A stretch of 64,000 nt of DNA from Rhizobium sp. TH135 (GCF_002855515.1 NZ_PKRP01000003.1:372001-436000), one strand, 5' to 3'; positions 1 through 9,214 are shown, counted from the stretch's first letter. Program-made: numbers and translations. Notes: generated from the sequence alone by a model not told the origin.

Positions 1-23
1 CAGAAGCGGAGGTGGCGTGTGGT

Positions 24-632
24 TTACTGCGACACGCTGCCGACGATGCCTGCGCGTCCGTCCTGGAGCTTCACCCAGCGCCCTGGATTGCTCGAAGATT
101 GACGCTTCAGGTAGGTGTATTCGGTTTCCGACCACAGCAGCACCTTGTTGCGCATGTTGTCGAGAATGAAGTCGCCGTGGTCCGTGCGCACCGTGAGCAC
201 GGCATGGCCTTCGCCATTCGGCTGCAGGACGACGGTCATCAGCAGGTCGGCCGGGTCGACGCCGCGGTCGACAAGCATCTTGCGCTTCAGCAAGGCGAAG
301 TCTTCGCAATCGCCGACGCTGCGCGGATAGGTCCAGCGCTCTTCCACGCCATAGATTTCCATGTCGGTGAGCGGCGTGATGGAGCTGTTGACGGTGTAGT
401 TGACGTCGAGGATCGCCTTCCACAGGTCCTCGGTCAGAACCATCGGCCCGCTATCCGCCTGGCTGCCGGCGCATTCGCCGGAATAGGTCTGACAGAATTC
501 GTAGTGACCGATCGGCGGGTTGGCCTTTCCGACCACCTGCATGTTGGCCGGCATGGCCGAAACCTGAAAAGCGAGGACACCAGCGATAGCGGCGGCCAGA
601 GTTCCAATACCCAGATTTTTCTTTGTTGTCAT
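24..632 (-). CDS. Secreted transglutaminase-like cysteine peptidase (BTLCP family)
   Basis: A 202-residue protein with an N-terminal signal peptide (about residues 1-26, ending near VSA-MP). The BTLCP fold follows, with the Cys-His-Asp triad visible: Cys109 in GDCEDFALLKR, His143 in GHAVLTV and Asp158 in FILDN. The family is related to LapG, the periplasmic protease that releases LapA-type adhesins under cyclic-di-GMP control. No LapD or adhesin gene is nearby, so a LapG role is only a possibility. The next gene (1115-1729, same strand) is a PilZ protein, which makes a c-di-GMP link attractive but unproven. The start is supported by a GGGAG ribosome site at 640-644, 8 bases before the ATG. 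Confidence 0.85.
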   Translation of the reverse strand: MTTKKNLGIGTLAAAIAGVLAFQVSAMPANMQVVGKANPPIGHYEFCQTYSGECAGSQADSGPMVLTEDLWKAILDVNYTVNSSITPLTDMEIYGVEERWTYPRSVGDCEDFALLKRKMLVDRGVDPADLLMTVVLQPNGEGHAVLTVRTDHGDFILDNMRNKVLLWSETEYTYLKRQSSSNPGRWVKLQDGRAGIVGSVSQ

Positions 633-1060
633 TGGTTGTCTCCCGGTAATGGAGATAGCAATGACATGGATATTTTGACCGACCGCGAAGAATAGCGGTA
701 AGATAAGCGACGAAGTATCTGAAAATCAGATTCTATATTTACATGTATTCGCGCTATATTTGATTATATATTGAAGAAAATTTGTAGAAAAGTTGAGTGG
801 CATTTTAACGATCCTCTTCGTCTGGGTCGCGACAAGTGCCGATAAATGCCAATAAAACAGAGGTTTGCGGTCGGTGCGATCAGGCGAGGGCGATGCTTGG
901 CCGATCGGGAGGTGTGTGCTGGAGCCGAGCAGACAGACAATTCGCGAACGGCCAGAGTGCCCGCTAGGCTCACTCGCCTGGGCATATCTGGCCAGTTTTG
1001 CGATCGAATTTTTTTGAAAAATGTTGTGCCGCTCTGGCACGATTTCTGTTTCGGCATAGA
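633..1060. other. Intergenic region, no convincing gene
   Basis: About 480 bases separate the peptidase gene from the PilZ gene. The reading frames here lack ribosome sites and recognisable domains. The part at 700-790 is AT-rich and probably carries the promoter of the peptidase gene. It contains a perfect 15-bp inverted repeat, ATCTGA-AAA-TCAGAT, at 717-731. Nothing else can be assigned. Confidence 0.5.
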
Positions 1061-1094
1061 AAAAGGCGCCTTGCGGGATCCGCAGGCGCCTTTC
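1061..1094 (-). terminator. Rho-independent terminator of the PilZ gene
   Basis: A GC-rich hairpin, with arms around AAAGGCGCCT and AGGCGCCTTT and one bulged base, lies 21 bases beyond the PilZ stop codon. Read on the minus strand it ends in a short U-run (CTTTTTCTA). Confidence 0.75.
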
Positions 1095-1114
1095 GCATTG
1101 GATGTCGTGGAGGA

Positions 1115-1729
1115 TCAGAGGAACTCGGTGAGGGCTTCTTTCGACTGCAACGTCAGGAATTCGATGGCGACGCCTTCCATGAAGTGGCGCACGACGCGGC
1201 CACGCATGTTGCCGAGGCGAACGGCCGATCCGATTGGCGGACGGATGTCGATGTCGACGGCTGCGCCCGAAAGCGAAAGGTCCATGAGGCGGCAGGGATA
1301 GGTCTTGCCGTCTTCGAGTGTGAGCTCTGTCCGCGTCTGGCGCGGCGTCAGTCGGTCGTGACGGCGGTCTTCCGGCAGCCCGAGTTCGTGCTTGTTGGCA
1401 ATCCAGGTGAGCTGAGCCGCGAGCTTTTCGCGCTTGCGCACCGTTGCATTGATGGAAATGACGAAGCCGTCCTCGGTCAGCTTGACCACCGTCCCCTCGA
1501 TCCGGCCGAGGTGGTCGATATAGGCGATCACGCGTTCACCCGGGCGTGGCATGCCCGCGCAAGCGAAGCGAACGTCGCCCGGGGACATGTCGATCACCTT
1601 GCAGACATACTCTTCGTAAGTGGCAAGCATGAGTCGACCCTGCAGGCTGACGGCGACACGCTGAAAGGCGCGTTGCTGTCCCGGCGATGCGATCGTGTTG
1701 CTCTGGCTTGCCTGCGTAGAGTACATCAT
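1115..1729 (-). CDS. Two-domain PilZ protein (c-di-GMP receptor candidate)
   Basis: A 204-residue cytoplasmic protein made of two PilZ-like halves. The first (about residues 20-95) carries a QRVAV start and a degenerate DMSPGD. The second (about 120-200) carries the canonical pair RRHDR (122-126) and DLSLSGA (150-156) that binds cyclic di-GMP in PilZ proteins. Only the second half has the full RxxxR plus D/NxSxxG signature, so the first is probably structural. Similar proteins in rhizobia have been linked to motility and exopolysaccharide; the target here is unknown. Two adjacent ATGs (1729 and 1726) are possible starts. Confidence 0.85.
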   Translation of the reverse strand: MMYSTQASQSNTIASPGQQRAFQRVAVSLQGRLMLATYEEYVCKVIDMSPGDVRFACAGMPRPGERVIAYIDHLGRIEGTVVKLTEDGFVISINATVRKREKLAAQLTWIANKHELGLPEDRRHDRLTPRQTRTELTLEDGKTYPCRLMDLSLSGAAVDIDIRPPIGSAVRLGNMRGRVVRHFMEGVAIEFLTLQSKEALTEFL

Positions 1730-1894
1730 GGAGAATCTGTCTGTTCCTCTGTCGCTTAACAGTAGGCGGCGAGCCGTTAATATAGTGTTTGCTTTTGGGC
1801 GCGCTTTTTCGAGACGGAACGTTATTTGCCTGGCAATTAAGGTTAAGGGAAGGTTGAGATTGCCCTTTTCGTATCAAGATGGCATCTCGTCTTC

Positions 1895-1991
1895 ATCAGA
1901 CGCGAAGGGCAGCCTTCGGCACCAACTCCAGTCGGCGCGACGTTTCGTCGAGCGCCAACCGGCCACTCGGTTTCCGGGTGGCCTTTTTTTT
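1895..1991 (+). ncRNA. Candidate structured small RNA
   Basis: Three consecutive stem-loops fit in under 100 bases: CGAAGG/CCTTCG (1903-1918), GGCGCGACG/CGTC..GCGCC (1934-1956) and a 10-bp terminator stem (1961-1983) followed by eight T. The strand is plus, divergent from the PilZ gene. No plus-strand gene upstream needs this terminator, and no protein is encoded here. The 5' end is uncertain and no clear promoter was seen. It could also be a leader or attenuator for the rhomboid gene that starts 48 bases downstream. No Rfam family is recognised with confidence. Confidence 0.45.
1961..1991 (+). terminator. Strong rho-independent terminator
   Basis: Stem GGCCACTCGG / CCGGGTGGCC with a TTT loop and one G-U pair, followed directly by T8 at 1984-1991. 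It works only on the plus strand, since there is no T-run on the other side. Confidence 0.85.
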
Positions 1992-2039
1992 ATCCGCCGC
2001 CTGCATTACCTGAGTTGAGCTGAAGAAGAGGAAGCGCAG

Positions 2040-2801
2040 ATGCAGGATGAGACAGGAACTCGAGGAGGAGCGCTTCCGACAGGAGAGCCCTATGCCTCGG
2101 ACCGAGAGCCGGTTTCCTCGCCTGAGCCACCCATCTTCAATCTGCCGGCAGGCGTGCTTGCAGCACTCGGCGTGATCTGCGGCATTTACGCCCTGCAGGA
2201 GCTGGTTATCTCGGCTCCGCTCAATCAGTGGGTTGCCGTCGAGTTCGGCTTCTCCCCCATTCGCTATCTCTATCCGTTCTCGGAGCAGTCATTGGCCTGG
2301 CTGTGGTCGCCGGTCACCTATTCGCTGCTGCATGGCAGTTTCGAGCATCTCGCGTTCAACAGTCTGTGGCTTGCCGCTTTTGGTACGCCGGTCTGCCGGC
2401 GAATCGGAGAGACCAGGTTTGTCTTGTTCTGGATCGTCTCCTCCGTGGCAGCCGCCGCCCTTCACGCAGCCGTCAATTGGGGCGTTCCTTCCTTGATGGT
2501 GGGGGCCTCGGGCGTCATCTCCGCGCTGATGGGGGCTGCCTGCCGTTTCGCCTTCGGCGAGCGTCAGCGGAATTTCGCCCGTATCACCGGTGCAGAGCCG
2601 CCTTTGCTTTCAGTCGGGCAGGCGCTTGCCGATAAAACCGTGCGCGTTTTCATCATCGTCTGGTTCCTCGGCAATGTCGCCATCGCGCTCGGCCTGCCGA
2701 TGCTCGGCGGTGATTCGGCCGCGATCGCCTGGGATGCCCATATCGGTGGCTTTCTCCTGGGCTTCTTCTGCTTTGCTCTTTTCGATCCCCATAGCCGCTA
2801 G
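2040..2801 (+). CDS. Rhomboid family intramembrane serine protease
   Basis: A 253-residue membrane protein with about six hydrophobic segments between residues 36 and 247. Rhomboid signatures are present: HGSFEHLAFN (His98, His103, Asn107), the nucleophile in GASGV (Ser157) and the catalytic His234 in AHIGGFLLG. Rhomboids cleave transmembrane segments within the bilayer; the substrate here is unknown. The ATG is preceded by an AGAGGAAG ribosome site. The first 30 residues are polar and probably cytoplasmic. Confidence 0.88.
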   Translation: MQDETGTRGGALPTGEPYASDREPVSSPEPPIFNLPAGVLAALGVICGIYALQELVISAPLNQWVAVEFGFSPIRYLYPFSEQSLAWLWSPVTYSLLHGSFEHLAFNSLWLAAFGTPVCRRIGETRFVLFWIVSSVAAAALHAAVNWGVPSLMVGASGVISALMGAACRFAFGERQRNFARITGAEPPLLSVGQALADKTVRVFIIVWFLGNVAIALGLPMLGGDSAAIAWDAHIGGFLLGFFCFALFDPHSR

Positions 2802-2919
2802 GCCACAAGGGCGTGATCCAGCGCTTATTGCATTCCGCTTGAATAAAAGGCACGATTTTGGTCCGGCAGTCTGAGGAGGGTTGGGCTGCCGACCGAGTGT
2901 TCTATGCGAGGAGGAACGC

Positions 2920-3354
2920 ATGCCTGCATCAGCCAGAAGCATACTCGACCAAAAGGGCCGCAACGTTATCACGATCAGCCCGACATTGACCTTGGGCGAA
3001 GCCGCCCATGTGCTGGAAGAACACAAGATCGGTGCCGCCGTCGTGGTCGGCATGGAAAACCGGATCGTCGGCATCTTCACCGAGCGTGACGTCGTGCGTG
3101 CGATCGGGTCGGAAGGCAAGAATGCCTTCGATCAGCCGGTTTCGGCCTTCATGACGGCCAATGTCTATCGCTGCCGCGAAGAGACCAGCGTCAACGAACT
3201 GATGGAAATGATGTCGACCCGTCGTTTCCGCCATGTGCCCGTCGAGGACAATGGCAAGCTTTCCGGCATCATCTCGATCGGCGACGTGGTGAAGTCTCGC
3301 ATCCGCGAGATCGAGCAAGAGGCCGAACACATCAAGGCCTATATCGCCGGTTGA
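2920..3354 (+). CDS. Two-CBS-domain protein
   Basis: A 144-residue protein consisting almost entirely of a tandem CBS (Bateman) module. CBS1 runs over about residues 8-65 and ends GIFTERDVVR. CBS2 runs over about 76-130 and ends GIISIGDVVK. Such stand-alone modules bind adenosyl ligands (AMP, ATP, SAM) and regulate other proteins; no partner is evident. The start at MPASARS is chosen because a GAGGAGGAA ribosome site immediately precedes it; a TTG 39 bases upstream is less likely. Confidence 0.88.
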   Translation: MPASARSILDQKGRNVITISPTLTLGEAAHVLEEHKIGAAVVVGMENRIVGIFTERDVVRAIGSEGKNAFDQPVSAFMTANVYRCREETSVNELMEMMSTRRFRHVPVEDNGKLSGIISIGDVVKSRIREIEQEAEHIKAYIAG

Positions 3355-3381
3355 TACGGCGAGAGAACAAAGCCGAGTGAC

Positions 3382-3403
3382 GAGGCGGCGGTAACGCCGC
3401 CTC
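3382..3403. terminator. Perfect hairpin between convergent genes
   Basis: GAGGCGGCG-GTAA-CGCCGCCTC, a 9-bp perfect stem between the CBS gene and the convergent lipase gene. It has no T-run on either side, so intrinsic termination is uncertain. It may serve both genes as a T-less terminator or RNA 3'-end stabiliser. Confidence 0.4.
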
Positions 3404-4359
3404 TAGCGCAGGACGGCTTCCTGCATCCGGCGGATTTCGGTGACCCGGATTTTCGCTTCCTCATAACCGCGTTCAATCGCTTCTCCGGCCCTGTGGAATT
3501 CTGACAGTCCGATATCGTTGAGACGCGGATGAAGTGCGAGATCGGGCGGATCGCCAGCGAGGCGTGCGCGTGAAATGCGGTCCTGGATGATGTTGAACGC
3601 CTGCACCATCACGCCGGTCAGGCCGACCTTGTTCGGGGCGCGTGCTGTTTCAGTGTGGGCCTGGGAGGGCATCGAGGCCTTGTGCTTGACCACGGCCGAG
3701 CGACCAAAGACATCGTAATGCAGATTGACGGCCATCACGAGCGGCTGCTCATAGGCGCGGCAGACAGACACCGGCACCGGGTTGACGAGCGCGCCATCGA
3801 TCAGGGTTCTGTTGTTGCAGTGAACCGGCTCGAAAATGCCGGGCAGGGCGTAGGACGCCCTGAGCGCCGTGATCAGGCTTCCGCCATCGATCCACACCTC
3901 ATGTCCGCTGTTCAGCTCTGAAGCCACCGCCACGAAAGGCTTGGGCAGTTCCTCGACGGTCAGTCCTTCGAGATGTTCCTGCATCCGTTTGGTAAGACGC
4001 ATGCCGCCCAGAAGGCCGCCACCACCGATGGTGAGGTCGAGCAGCGAGGCAATGCGGCGCATGGTAAGCGAGCGCGCGAAAGCCTCCAATTCGTCAAGCT
4101 TTCCGGCAAGATAGCATCCGCCAACCAGAGCACCGATCGACGTGCCGGCGATCATGCCGACTTCGATGCCTTCCTCGTCGAGGGCTCTTAAGACGCCGAT
4201 ATGGGCCCAACCGCGCGCAGCCCCACCACCCAGAGCCAAGGCCACTTTTGCCTTTGGGCGCTTTTCAGGAACGATAGCGCCCGGCGGCGTTGTCCCGCCA
4301 TCTTTGGACGGCTGCGCGCCGCCCGCGCCGCCATTTGAAATCATGCTCCAGTTCAGCAT
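3403..4359 (-). CDS. Patatin-like phospholipase
   Basis: A 318-residue protein of the RssA/patatin family of Ser-Asp dyad lipid acyl hydrolases. The oxyanion loop GGGAARG (44-50), nucleophile Ser74 in GTSIG and catalytic Asp188 in IDGALVNP are all present. About 35 polar, Gly/Pro-rich residues precede the domain and look disordered. There is no signal peptide, so the enzyme is expected in the cytoplasm or at the inner membrane face. The physiological lipid is unknown. The gene is followed on the same strand by no close neighbour, and hisI ends 79 bases upstream of it. Confidence 0.85.
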   Translation of the reverse strand: MLNWSMISNGGAGGAQPSKDGGTTPPGAIVPEKRPKAKVALALGGGAARGWAHIGVLRALDEEGIEVGMIAGTSIGALVGGCYLAGKLDELEAFARSLTMRRIASLLDLTIGGGGLLGGMRLTKRMQEHLEGLTVEELPKPFVAVASELNSGHEVWIDGGSLITALRASYALPGIFEPVHCNNRTLIDGALVNPVPVSVCRAYEQPLVMAVNLHYDVFGRSAVVKHKASMPSQAHTETARAPNKVGLTGVMVQAFNIIQDRISRARLAGDPPDLALHPRLNDIGLSEFHRAGEAIERGYEEAKIRVTEIRRMQEAVLR

Positions 4360-4438
4360 CTCCGCTACCCCATTAGCTGAACAATCCGAACTATATTAGG
4401 ACACCGTCTGCTTACGATTTCGTTATGCGGGAAGGCGC

Positions 4439-4891
4439 TCAGTGGCCGTAGACGTGATCCGGATCGAAATGGCGATGATCGTCGGCAATGGTCAGTGACG
4501 GCTTGCCATCAACTGTCTGGGCGGAGCGGTAGAAGCAGGAGCGACGACCCGTATGGCAGGTCGCGTCATGCCCGGCGACTTCCACCTTGAGCCAGATGGC
4601 ATCCTGGTCGCAATCGACGCGCATTTCCTTGACGGTCTGGAGGTTGCCCGAGCTTTCGCCCTTCTTCCAGATCTTGCCGCGCGAGCGGCTGAAATAGTGG
4701 CCGATCCCGGTCTCCAGGGTCAAGGCGATCGCTTCGGCGTTCATATGCGCCACCATGAGCAGTTCGCCGTCGCGCGCATCCGTAACCACCGCCGTGACAA
4801 GGCCGTGGTCGTCGAATTTGGGCGTGAAGGAGAGGCCCTCTTCGAGGATCTTCTTGTCCGCGGAGGGTGCGTCGAAAACGAAACCGGACAT
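4439..4891 (-). CDS. hisI: Phosphoribosyl-AMP cyclohydrolase
   Basis: A 150-residue enzyme of histidine synthesis that hydrolyses the adenine ring of PR-AMP to ProFAR. The metal and active-site segments are visible: VDCDQDA (Cys94) and CHTGRRSC (Cys112, Cys119), with the [15 protein letters not shown] substrate loop at about residues 65-79. The cyclohydrolase stands alone, without a fused pyrophosphohydrolase (HisE) domain, as is usual in alphaproteobacteria. It lies 15 bases downstream of folE on the same strand and is probably co-transcribed with it. Both enzymes open purine-type rings, but in different pathways. Confidence 0.95.
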   Translation of the reverse strand: MSGFVFDAPSADKKILEEGLSFTPKFDDHGLVTAVVTDARDGELLMVAHMNAEAIALTLETGIGHYFSRSRGKIWKKGESSGNLQTVKEMRVDCDQDAIWLKVEVAGHDATCHTGRRSCFYRSAQTVDGKPSLTIADDHRHFDPDHVYGH

Positions 4892-4906
4892 GGGGTACTC
4901 GCGGGC

Positions 4907-5512
4907 TTAGCGGCTGCGAACCATGGACATGAAGTGCGCCTGCTCGGCGGCATTGTCCTTGAAAGCGCCTGTGAAGGTTGTGGTGAGCGTCGTGGATCCT
5001 GTCTTCTGGATCCCGCGCATGGCCATGCACATATGCTCGGCCTCGAGGAAAACCGCAACCCCGCGTGGTTGCAGCGTCTCGTCGATCGCATGCGCGATCT
5101 GGGCCGTCATGTTCTCCTGCGTCTGCAGGCGCTTGGCGAAGACATCGACGACACGCGCGATCTTGGAAAGGCCAAGAACGCGGCCCTTCGGCAAATAGGC
5201 GACATGGGCCTTGCCCATCACCGGCAGCATGTGGTGTTCGCAATGCGAGAAGAAGGAAATGTCGCGCACCAGAACCATGTCGTCATAGCCGCCGACTTCT
5301 TCGAAGGTGCGCCCAAGCACGTCCTCGATATCGGCTGCATAGCCCGAGAACAGTTCGCCATAGGCCTTGGCGACACGCGCCGGGGTGTCGAGCAAGCCCT
5401 CGCGCTCCGGATCGTCTCCGGCCCATAGCAGAAGCGTCCGAACTGCCTGTTCGGCCTCTTCGCGCGTCGGGCGCGGCGCTTCTGTGGTCAGTTTCGTGAC
5501 GATGGCGTCCAT
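4907..5512 (-). CDS. folE: GTP cyclohydrolase I
   Basis: A 201-residue enzyme making 7,8-dihydroneopterin triphosphate from GTP, the first step of folate synthesis. The zinc ligands sit in SHCEHH (Cys91, His94) and at Cys162 in EHMCMAMRG; the GQxKxxR-like stretch is [22 protein letters not shown] place the start at MDAIV, which has a GGGAGA ribosome site just upstream. The frame stays open to an ATG at 5590, which would add 26 basic, poorly conserved-looking residues and lacks a ribosome site. It is transcribed with hisI and divergently from the NifU-like gene. Confidence 0.93.
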   Translation of the reverse strand: MDAIVTKLTTEAPRPTREEAEQAVRTLLLWAGDDPEREGLLDTPARVAKAYGELFSGYAADIEDVLGRTFEEVGGYDDMVLVRDISFFSHCEHHMLPVMGKAHVAYLPKGRVLGLSKIARVVDVFAKRLQTQENMTAQIAHAIDETLQPRGVAVFLEAEHMCMAMRGIQKTGSTTLTTTFTGAFKDNAAEQAHFMSMVRSR

Positions 5513-5781
5513 GGCCTTGGTCTCCCGGTCCCGTTCGAGACGGGCCGCTGGTTTGGCTTTGCCGGATTGTAAATGCGTAATGCGGCTCATAATGCAAGTC
5601 CGTTGTCGCTGTTTGCGGTGAGAAGATCGAACCTTAAGGGTCGGCTTGCGTTTGTCCTGTGCCAGTCCCTTGGATATAGTGGGCGACGAAAACGATATAA
5701 AGGCCGAGGCTGCGACATGATGGCGGCGACAATGTAGCAGCCAATCCCTATATACGGGAGAGGCGCCAGAGTGGATTGACC

Positions 5782-6228
5782 ATGGACGACATCTACAACA
5801 CCAAGATCCTCGAGTTTGCCGGCAATATCGGCCGCATCGGCACGCTTCCCGATGCGCAGGCCGTATCGGAAAAACATTCGAAGCTTTGCGGCTCCCGCGT
5901 GAAAGTCTACCTCAATGTCGAAGGCGGCGTGGTCACTGACTTCGCTCATGAGGTGAAGGCCTGTGCGCTGGGGCAGGCCTCTTCCGGAATCATGGCCCGC
6001 CATGTGGTGGGAGCAACTGCGGCGGAGCTCCGTCAGGCAAGGCAGGAGATGCTTGCCATGCTCAAGGAGAACGGCGAGGGACCCTCCGGTCGGTTCGAAG
6101 ACATGCGTTTCCTCAAACCCGTGCGTGACTACAAGGCCCGCCATGCCTCCACCATGCTGACCTTTGACGCCGTGGTCGACTGTCTCGACCAGATCGAGCA
6201 CCAGGCCGTGGCTGCCGAGGCGAGCTGA
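5782..6228 (+). CDS. NifU/IscU-like iron-sulfur scaffold homologue lacking the third cysteine
   Basis: A 148-residue protein of the NifU N-terminal/IscU fold. Two ligand cysteines are in place: Cys36 in KLCGSRV and Cys61 in [10 protein letters not shown]. The third cysteine of IscU/SufU is replaced, because the matching segment reads [11 protein letters not shown] with Arg120-His121. A later Cys134 (VVDC) is not at the usual position. It may be a degenerate scaffold or use His121 as a ligand. The ATG at 5782 is chosen over a TTG two codons earlier. It stands 2 bases upstream of yidD and is presumably co-transcribed with it. Confidence 0.85.
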   Translation: MDDIYNTKILEFAGNIGRIGTLPDAQAVSEKHSKLCGSRVKVYLNVEGGVVTDFAHEVKACALGQASSGIMARHVVGATAAELRQARQEMLAMLKENGEGPSGRFEDMRFLKPVRDYKARHASTMLTFDAVVDCLDQIEHQAVAAEAS

Positions 6229-6230
6229 TC

Positions 6231-6599
6231 ATGTGCAATGCCCCCAACTGTGGGCATGGTCCGGACGATCTTCGCCCGCGTGGCCGGAACTGGTCCGGGC
6301 CCTTCCGCAAGACGCCGGGCCGACTGCTTGGCATGGGGTTCATCCGCTTCTACCAACTCACCTTCTCCAGCCTCGTCGGTAGCTCCTGCCGTCACATGCC
6401 GACCTGCTCGGAATACGGCTATGAAGCCGTCGCCCGGCATGGTCTGTGGTCGGGTGGCTGGTTAACGCTGTTTCGCGTCGTCCGCTGCGGGCCCGGCGGC
6501 ACTTGGGGACCGGATCCGGTTCCCGAGATCTTGGAGCAGCGCTTTGCGTGGTATGCGCCCTGGCGTCTCTGGACCTTCGGCCGCAAGAAGCTCGGTTGA
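6231..6599 (+). CDS. yidD: Membrane protein insertion efficiency factor YidD
   Basis: A 122-residue protein of the YidD (DUF37) family, which helps YidC insert membrane proteins. The hallmark CRHMPTCSEYGYEAVARHG lies at about residues 54-72, preceded by an amphipathic FIRFYQLTFSSLVG segment. In most bacteria yidD lies with rpmH-rnpA-yidC near oriC; here it stands alone after the NifU-like gene, an arrangement I recall from other rhizobia. The N-terminal 35 residues (CNAPNCGHGP...) contain two extra cysteines. Confidence 0.93.
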   Translation: MCNAPNCGHGPDDLRPRGRNWSGPFRKTPGRLLGMGFIRFYQLTFSSLVGSSCRHMPTCSEYGYEAVARHGLWSGGWLTLFRVVRCGPGGTWGPDPVPEILEQRFAWYAPWRLWTFGRKKLG

Positions 6600-6665
6600 T
6601 AAGGGTTCAACCAATCCCAGGCCTCGCAGTAAGATCGGCTGCACGAATCATTGCGGAGACGACGC

Positions 6666-7094
6666 ATGCCGATGCCGCTCGAATATCGCCAGGCTTCCGC
6701 CGACTTCGACGCCTTCATGAAGGACCTTGTCGCAACGTCGATGATCCAGACCTCGCACCAGGCCTACACCATGTTGCAGGCGGTGCTGCAGGTCTTTCGG
6801 CACCGGCTGACGGTCGGGCAGGCGATAGCCTTCGCCAATGTCCTGCCGCCCGTCTTGCGCGCCATCTTCGTGAGCGATTGGGATGTCGAAGCGCCTGTAA
6901 AGCCCTTCGTTGACCGCGATGCGCTGATGAAGGAAGTGCGAGCCTTCCGCCATGAGCACAATCTCTCGACGGAAACGGCTTTGGAGGACGTGACTGTCGT
7001 CCTTCGCCGACATGTGGATCGGGCGACCTTCGAAAGGGTCCTCAGCCAACTGCCGCCCGAGGCCCGGAACTTCTGGTTCATGGGGCAGGGATAG
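6666..7094 (+). CDS. DUF2267 domain protein
   Basis: A 142-residue all-alpha protein matching the DUF2267 pattern: HQAYTMLQAVLQVFRHRLTVGQA followed by FANVLPPVLRAIFVSDW, then a second helical half ending in a LSQLPPEARNFW motif. Function is unknown; the family is often seen near stress genes. The start at 6666 has a GGAGA ribosome site at 6655-6659; a TTG at 6651 and an ATG at 6672 are alternatives. It lies alone between yidD and thrS. Confidence 0.75.
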   Translation: MPMPLEYRQASADFDAFMKDLVATSMIQTSHQAYTMLQAVLQVFRHRLTVGQAIAFANVLPPVLRAIFVSDWDVEAPVKPFVDRDALMKEVRAFRHEHNLSTETALEDVTVVLRRHVDRATFERVLSQLPPEARNFWFMGQG

Positions 7095-7209
7095 CAAGAT
7101 CCTTTACTCAGCAGTGCTTTCGTCCTAAGGAGCGCCGGTAAATCGCGGGATCCAACCCGCCCCTTTCACCACCCGCATTCGTTGGCGGGACTGGATCAGG
7201 AGACATAGC

Positions 7210-9207
7210 ATGTCCGCTTCCGTATCTCTCACTTTCCCCGATGGTTCTATCCGCGAATACGCTGCCGGCACGACTGGCGCGCAAGTCGCTGAATCGATTT
7301 CCAAGTCGCTCGCAAAGAAGGCCGTCGCGATTGCGCTCGATGGCACGGTGCGCGACCTCTCAGACCCCATCGTCGAGGGCAAGATTGAGATCGTCACCCG
7401 CACCGATCCGCGTGCGCTCGAACTTATTCGGCATGACGCCGCCCACGTGATGGCTGAGGCCGTGCAGGAGCTCTGGCCCGGTACGCAGGTAACTATCGGT
7501 CCAGTGATCGAGAACGGCTTCTATTACGACTTCGCCAAGGAAGAGCCCTTTACGCCGGACGATCTGCCGAAGATCGAGAAGCGCATGAAGGAGATCATCC
7601 AGCGCAACAAACCTTTCACCAAGGAAGTCTGGTCGCGCGACAAGGCCAAGGAAGTTTTTGCCTCCAAGGGTGAGAAGTACAAGGTCGAACTCGTCGACGC
7701 GATCCCGGCAGACCAGGATCTGAAGATCTACTATCAAGGCGACTGGTTCGACCTTTGCCGTGGACCGCATATGGCGTCTACTGGTCAGATCGGCATGGCC
7801 TTCAAGCTGATGAAGGTTGCCGGCGCCTACTGGCGTGGTGATAGCAACAACGCCATGCTGAGCCGCATCTACGGCACTGCCTTTGCCGAACAGGAAGACC
7901 TGGATCGCTACCTGCACATTCTCGCCGAAGCCGAAAAGCGCGACCACCGCAAGCTCGGCCGCGAAATGGACCTGTTCCATTTCCAGGAAGAAGGCCCGGG
8001 CGTCGTCTTCTGGCATGGCAAGGGTTGGCGCATGTTCCAGACGCTGACCTCCTACATGCGCCGCCGCCTCGACGGCACCTATCAGGAAGTCAACGCGCCG
8101 CAGGTGCTCGACAAGTCGCTGTGGGAAACGTCGGGTCACTGGGGCTGGTACCAGGAGAACATGTTCGCGGTGAAATCCGCGCATGCCTTTACGCATCCGG
8201 ATGACGAGGAAGCCGACCAGAAGATCTTCGCGCTGAAGCCGATGAACTGCCCGGGCCACGTGCAGATCTTCAAGCACGGCCTGAAGTCCTATCGCGAGCT
8301 GCCGGTCCGCCTCGCCGAGTTCGGCAATGTTCACCGCTATGAAGCCTCCGGCGCCTTGCACGGCCTGATGCGCGTTCGCGGCTTCACCCAGGACGATGCT
8401 CACGTCTTCTGCACGGAAGAGCAGATGGCGGCGGAATGCCTGCGCATCAACGACCTGATCCTTTCGGTCTATGAGGACTTCGGCTTCGGCGAAATCGTCG
8501 TCAAGCTCTCGACCCGCCCGGAAAAGCGCGTCGGTTCCGATGATCTCTGGGATCGCGCCGAAAGCGTGATGATGGAGGTCTTGAAGCAGATCGAGGAACA
8601 GTCCGGCGGCCGCATCAAGACCGGCATTCTGCCGGGTGAGGGCGCCTTCTACGGTCCGAAGTTCGAATACACCCTGCGCGATGCCATCGGCCGTGAGTGG
8701 CAGTGCGGCACGACGCAGGTCGACTTCAACCTGCCGGAACGATTTGGCGCCTTCTACATCGACGACAAGTCGGAGAAGAAGCAGCCGGTCATGATCCATC
8801 GCGCCATCTGCGGCTCGATGGAGCGTTTCCTCGGCATCCTGATCGAGAACTTCGCCGGCCACATGCCGCTGTGGTTCGCACCGCTGCAGGTCGTCGTCGC
8901 CACGATCACGTCCGATGCCGACGACTATGGTCGCGAAGTCGCCGAGCAGCTGCGTGATGCCGGCCTTCAGGTCGAGACGGATTTCCGCAACGAGAAGATC
9001 AACTACAAGGTCCGCGAGCATTCCGTGACCAAGGTTCCGGTGATCATCGTCTGCGGCAAGCGTGAGGCGGAAGAAAAGACCGTCAACATCCGTCGCCTGG
9101 GTTCGCAGGAGCAGGTGTCCATGCCGCTCGTTGAAGCCGTGGCGGTACTGGCCGGTGAAGCCACACCGCCTGATGTCAAGCGCAAGCTGGCGAACCGCAA
9201 GGTCTGA
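7210..9207 (+). CDS. thrS: Threonyl-tRNA synthetase
   Basis: A full-length (665 residues) class II aminoacyl-tRNA synthetase charging tRNA-Thr. Domains in order are the N-terminal TGS (1-65), the editing domain with HDAAH (His75, His79), the catalytic core with the zinc cysteine in MNCPGH (Cys347), motif 2 around [23 protein letters not shown], and a C-terminal anticodon-binding domain from about 565. The AGGAGA ribosome site is well placed. The 115-base leader carries one small hairpin (GCGGG/CCCGC near 7146-7161) and no T-box or operator that I recognise. Confidence 0.97.
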   Translation: MSASVSLTFPDGSIREYAAGTTGAQVAESISKSLAKKAVAIALDGTVRDLSDPIVEGKIEIVTRTDPRALELIRHDAAHVMAEAVQELWPGTQVTIGPVIENGFYYDFAKEEPFTPDDLPKIEKRMKEIIQRNKPFTKEVWSRDKAKEVFASKGEKYKVELVDAIPADQDLKIYYQGDWFDLCRGPHMASTGQIGMAFKLMKVAGAYWRGDSNNAMLSRIYGTAFAEQEDLDRYLHILAEAEKRDHRKLGREMDLFHFQEEGPGVVFWHGKGWRMFQTLTSYMRRRLDGTYQEVNAPQVLDKSLWETSGHWGWYQENMFAVKSAHAFTHPDDEEADQKIFALKPMNCPGHVQIFKHGLKSYRELPVRLAEFGNVHRYEASGALHGLMRVRGFTQDDAHVFCTEEQMAAECLRINDLILSVYEDFGFGEIVVKLSTRPEKRVGSDDLWDRAESVMMEVLKQIEEQSGGRIKTGILPGEGAFYGPKFEYTLRDAIGREWQCGTTQVDFNLPERFGAFYIDDKSEKKQPVMIHRAICGSMERFLGILIENFAGHMPLWFAPLQVVVATITSDADDYGREVAEQLRDAGLQVETDFRNEKINYKVREHSVTKVPVIIVCGKREAEEKTVNIRRLGSQEQVSMPLVEAVAVLAGEATPPDVKRKLANRKV

Positions 9208-9214
9208 GCGAAAA

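Noticed and set aside
1034-1050. Sigma-54-like TGGCACG on the plus strand
   Set aside because: The minus-12 element (TTGC) is missing at the right spacing and no plus-strand gene follows.
726-1057. Minus-strand reading frames of about 100 codons in the first intergenic region
   Set aside because: No ribosome site, no domain, basic low-quality composition, and they run into the PilZ terminator hairpin.
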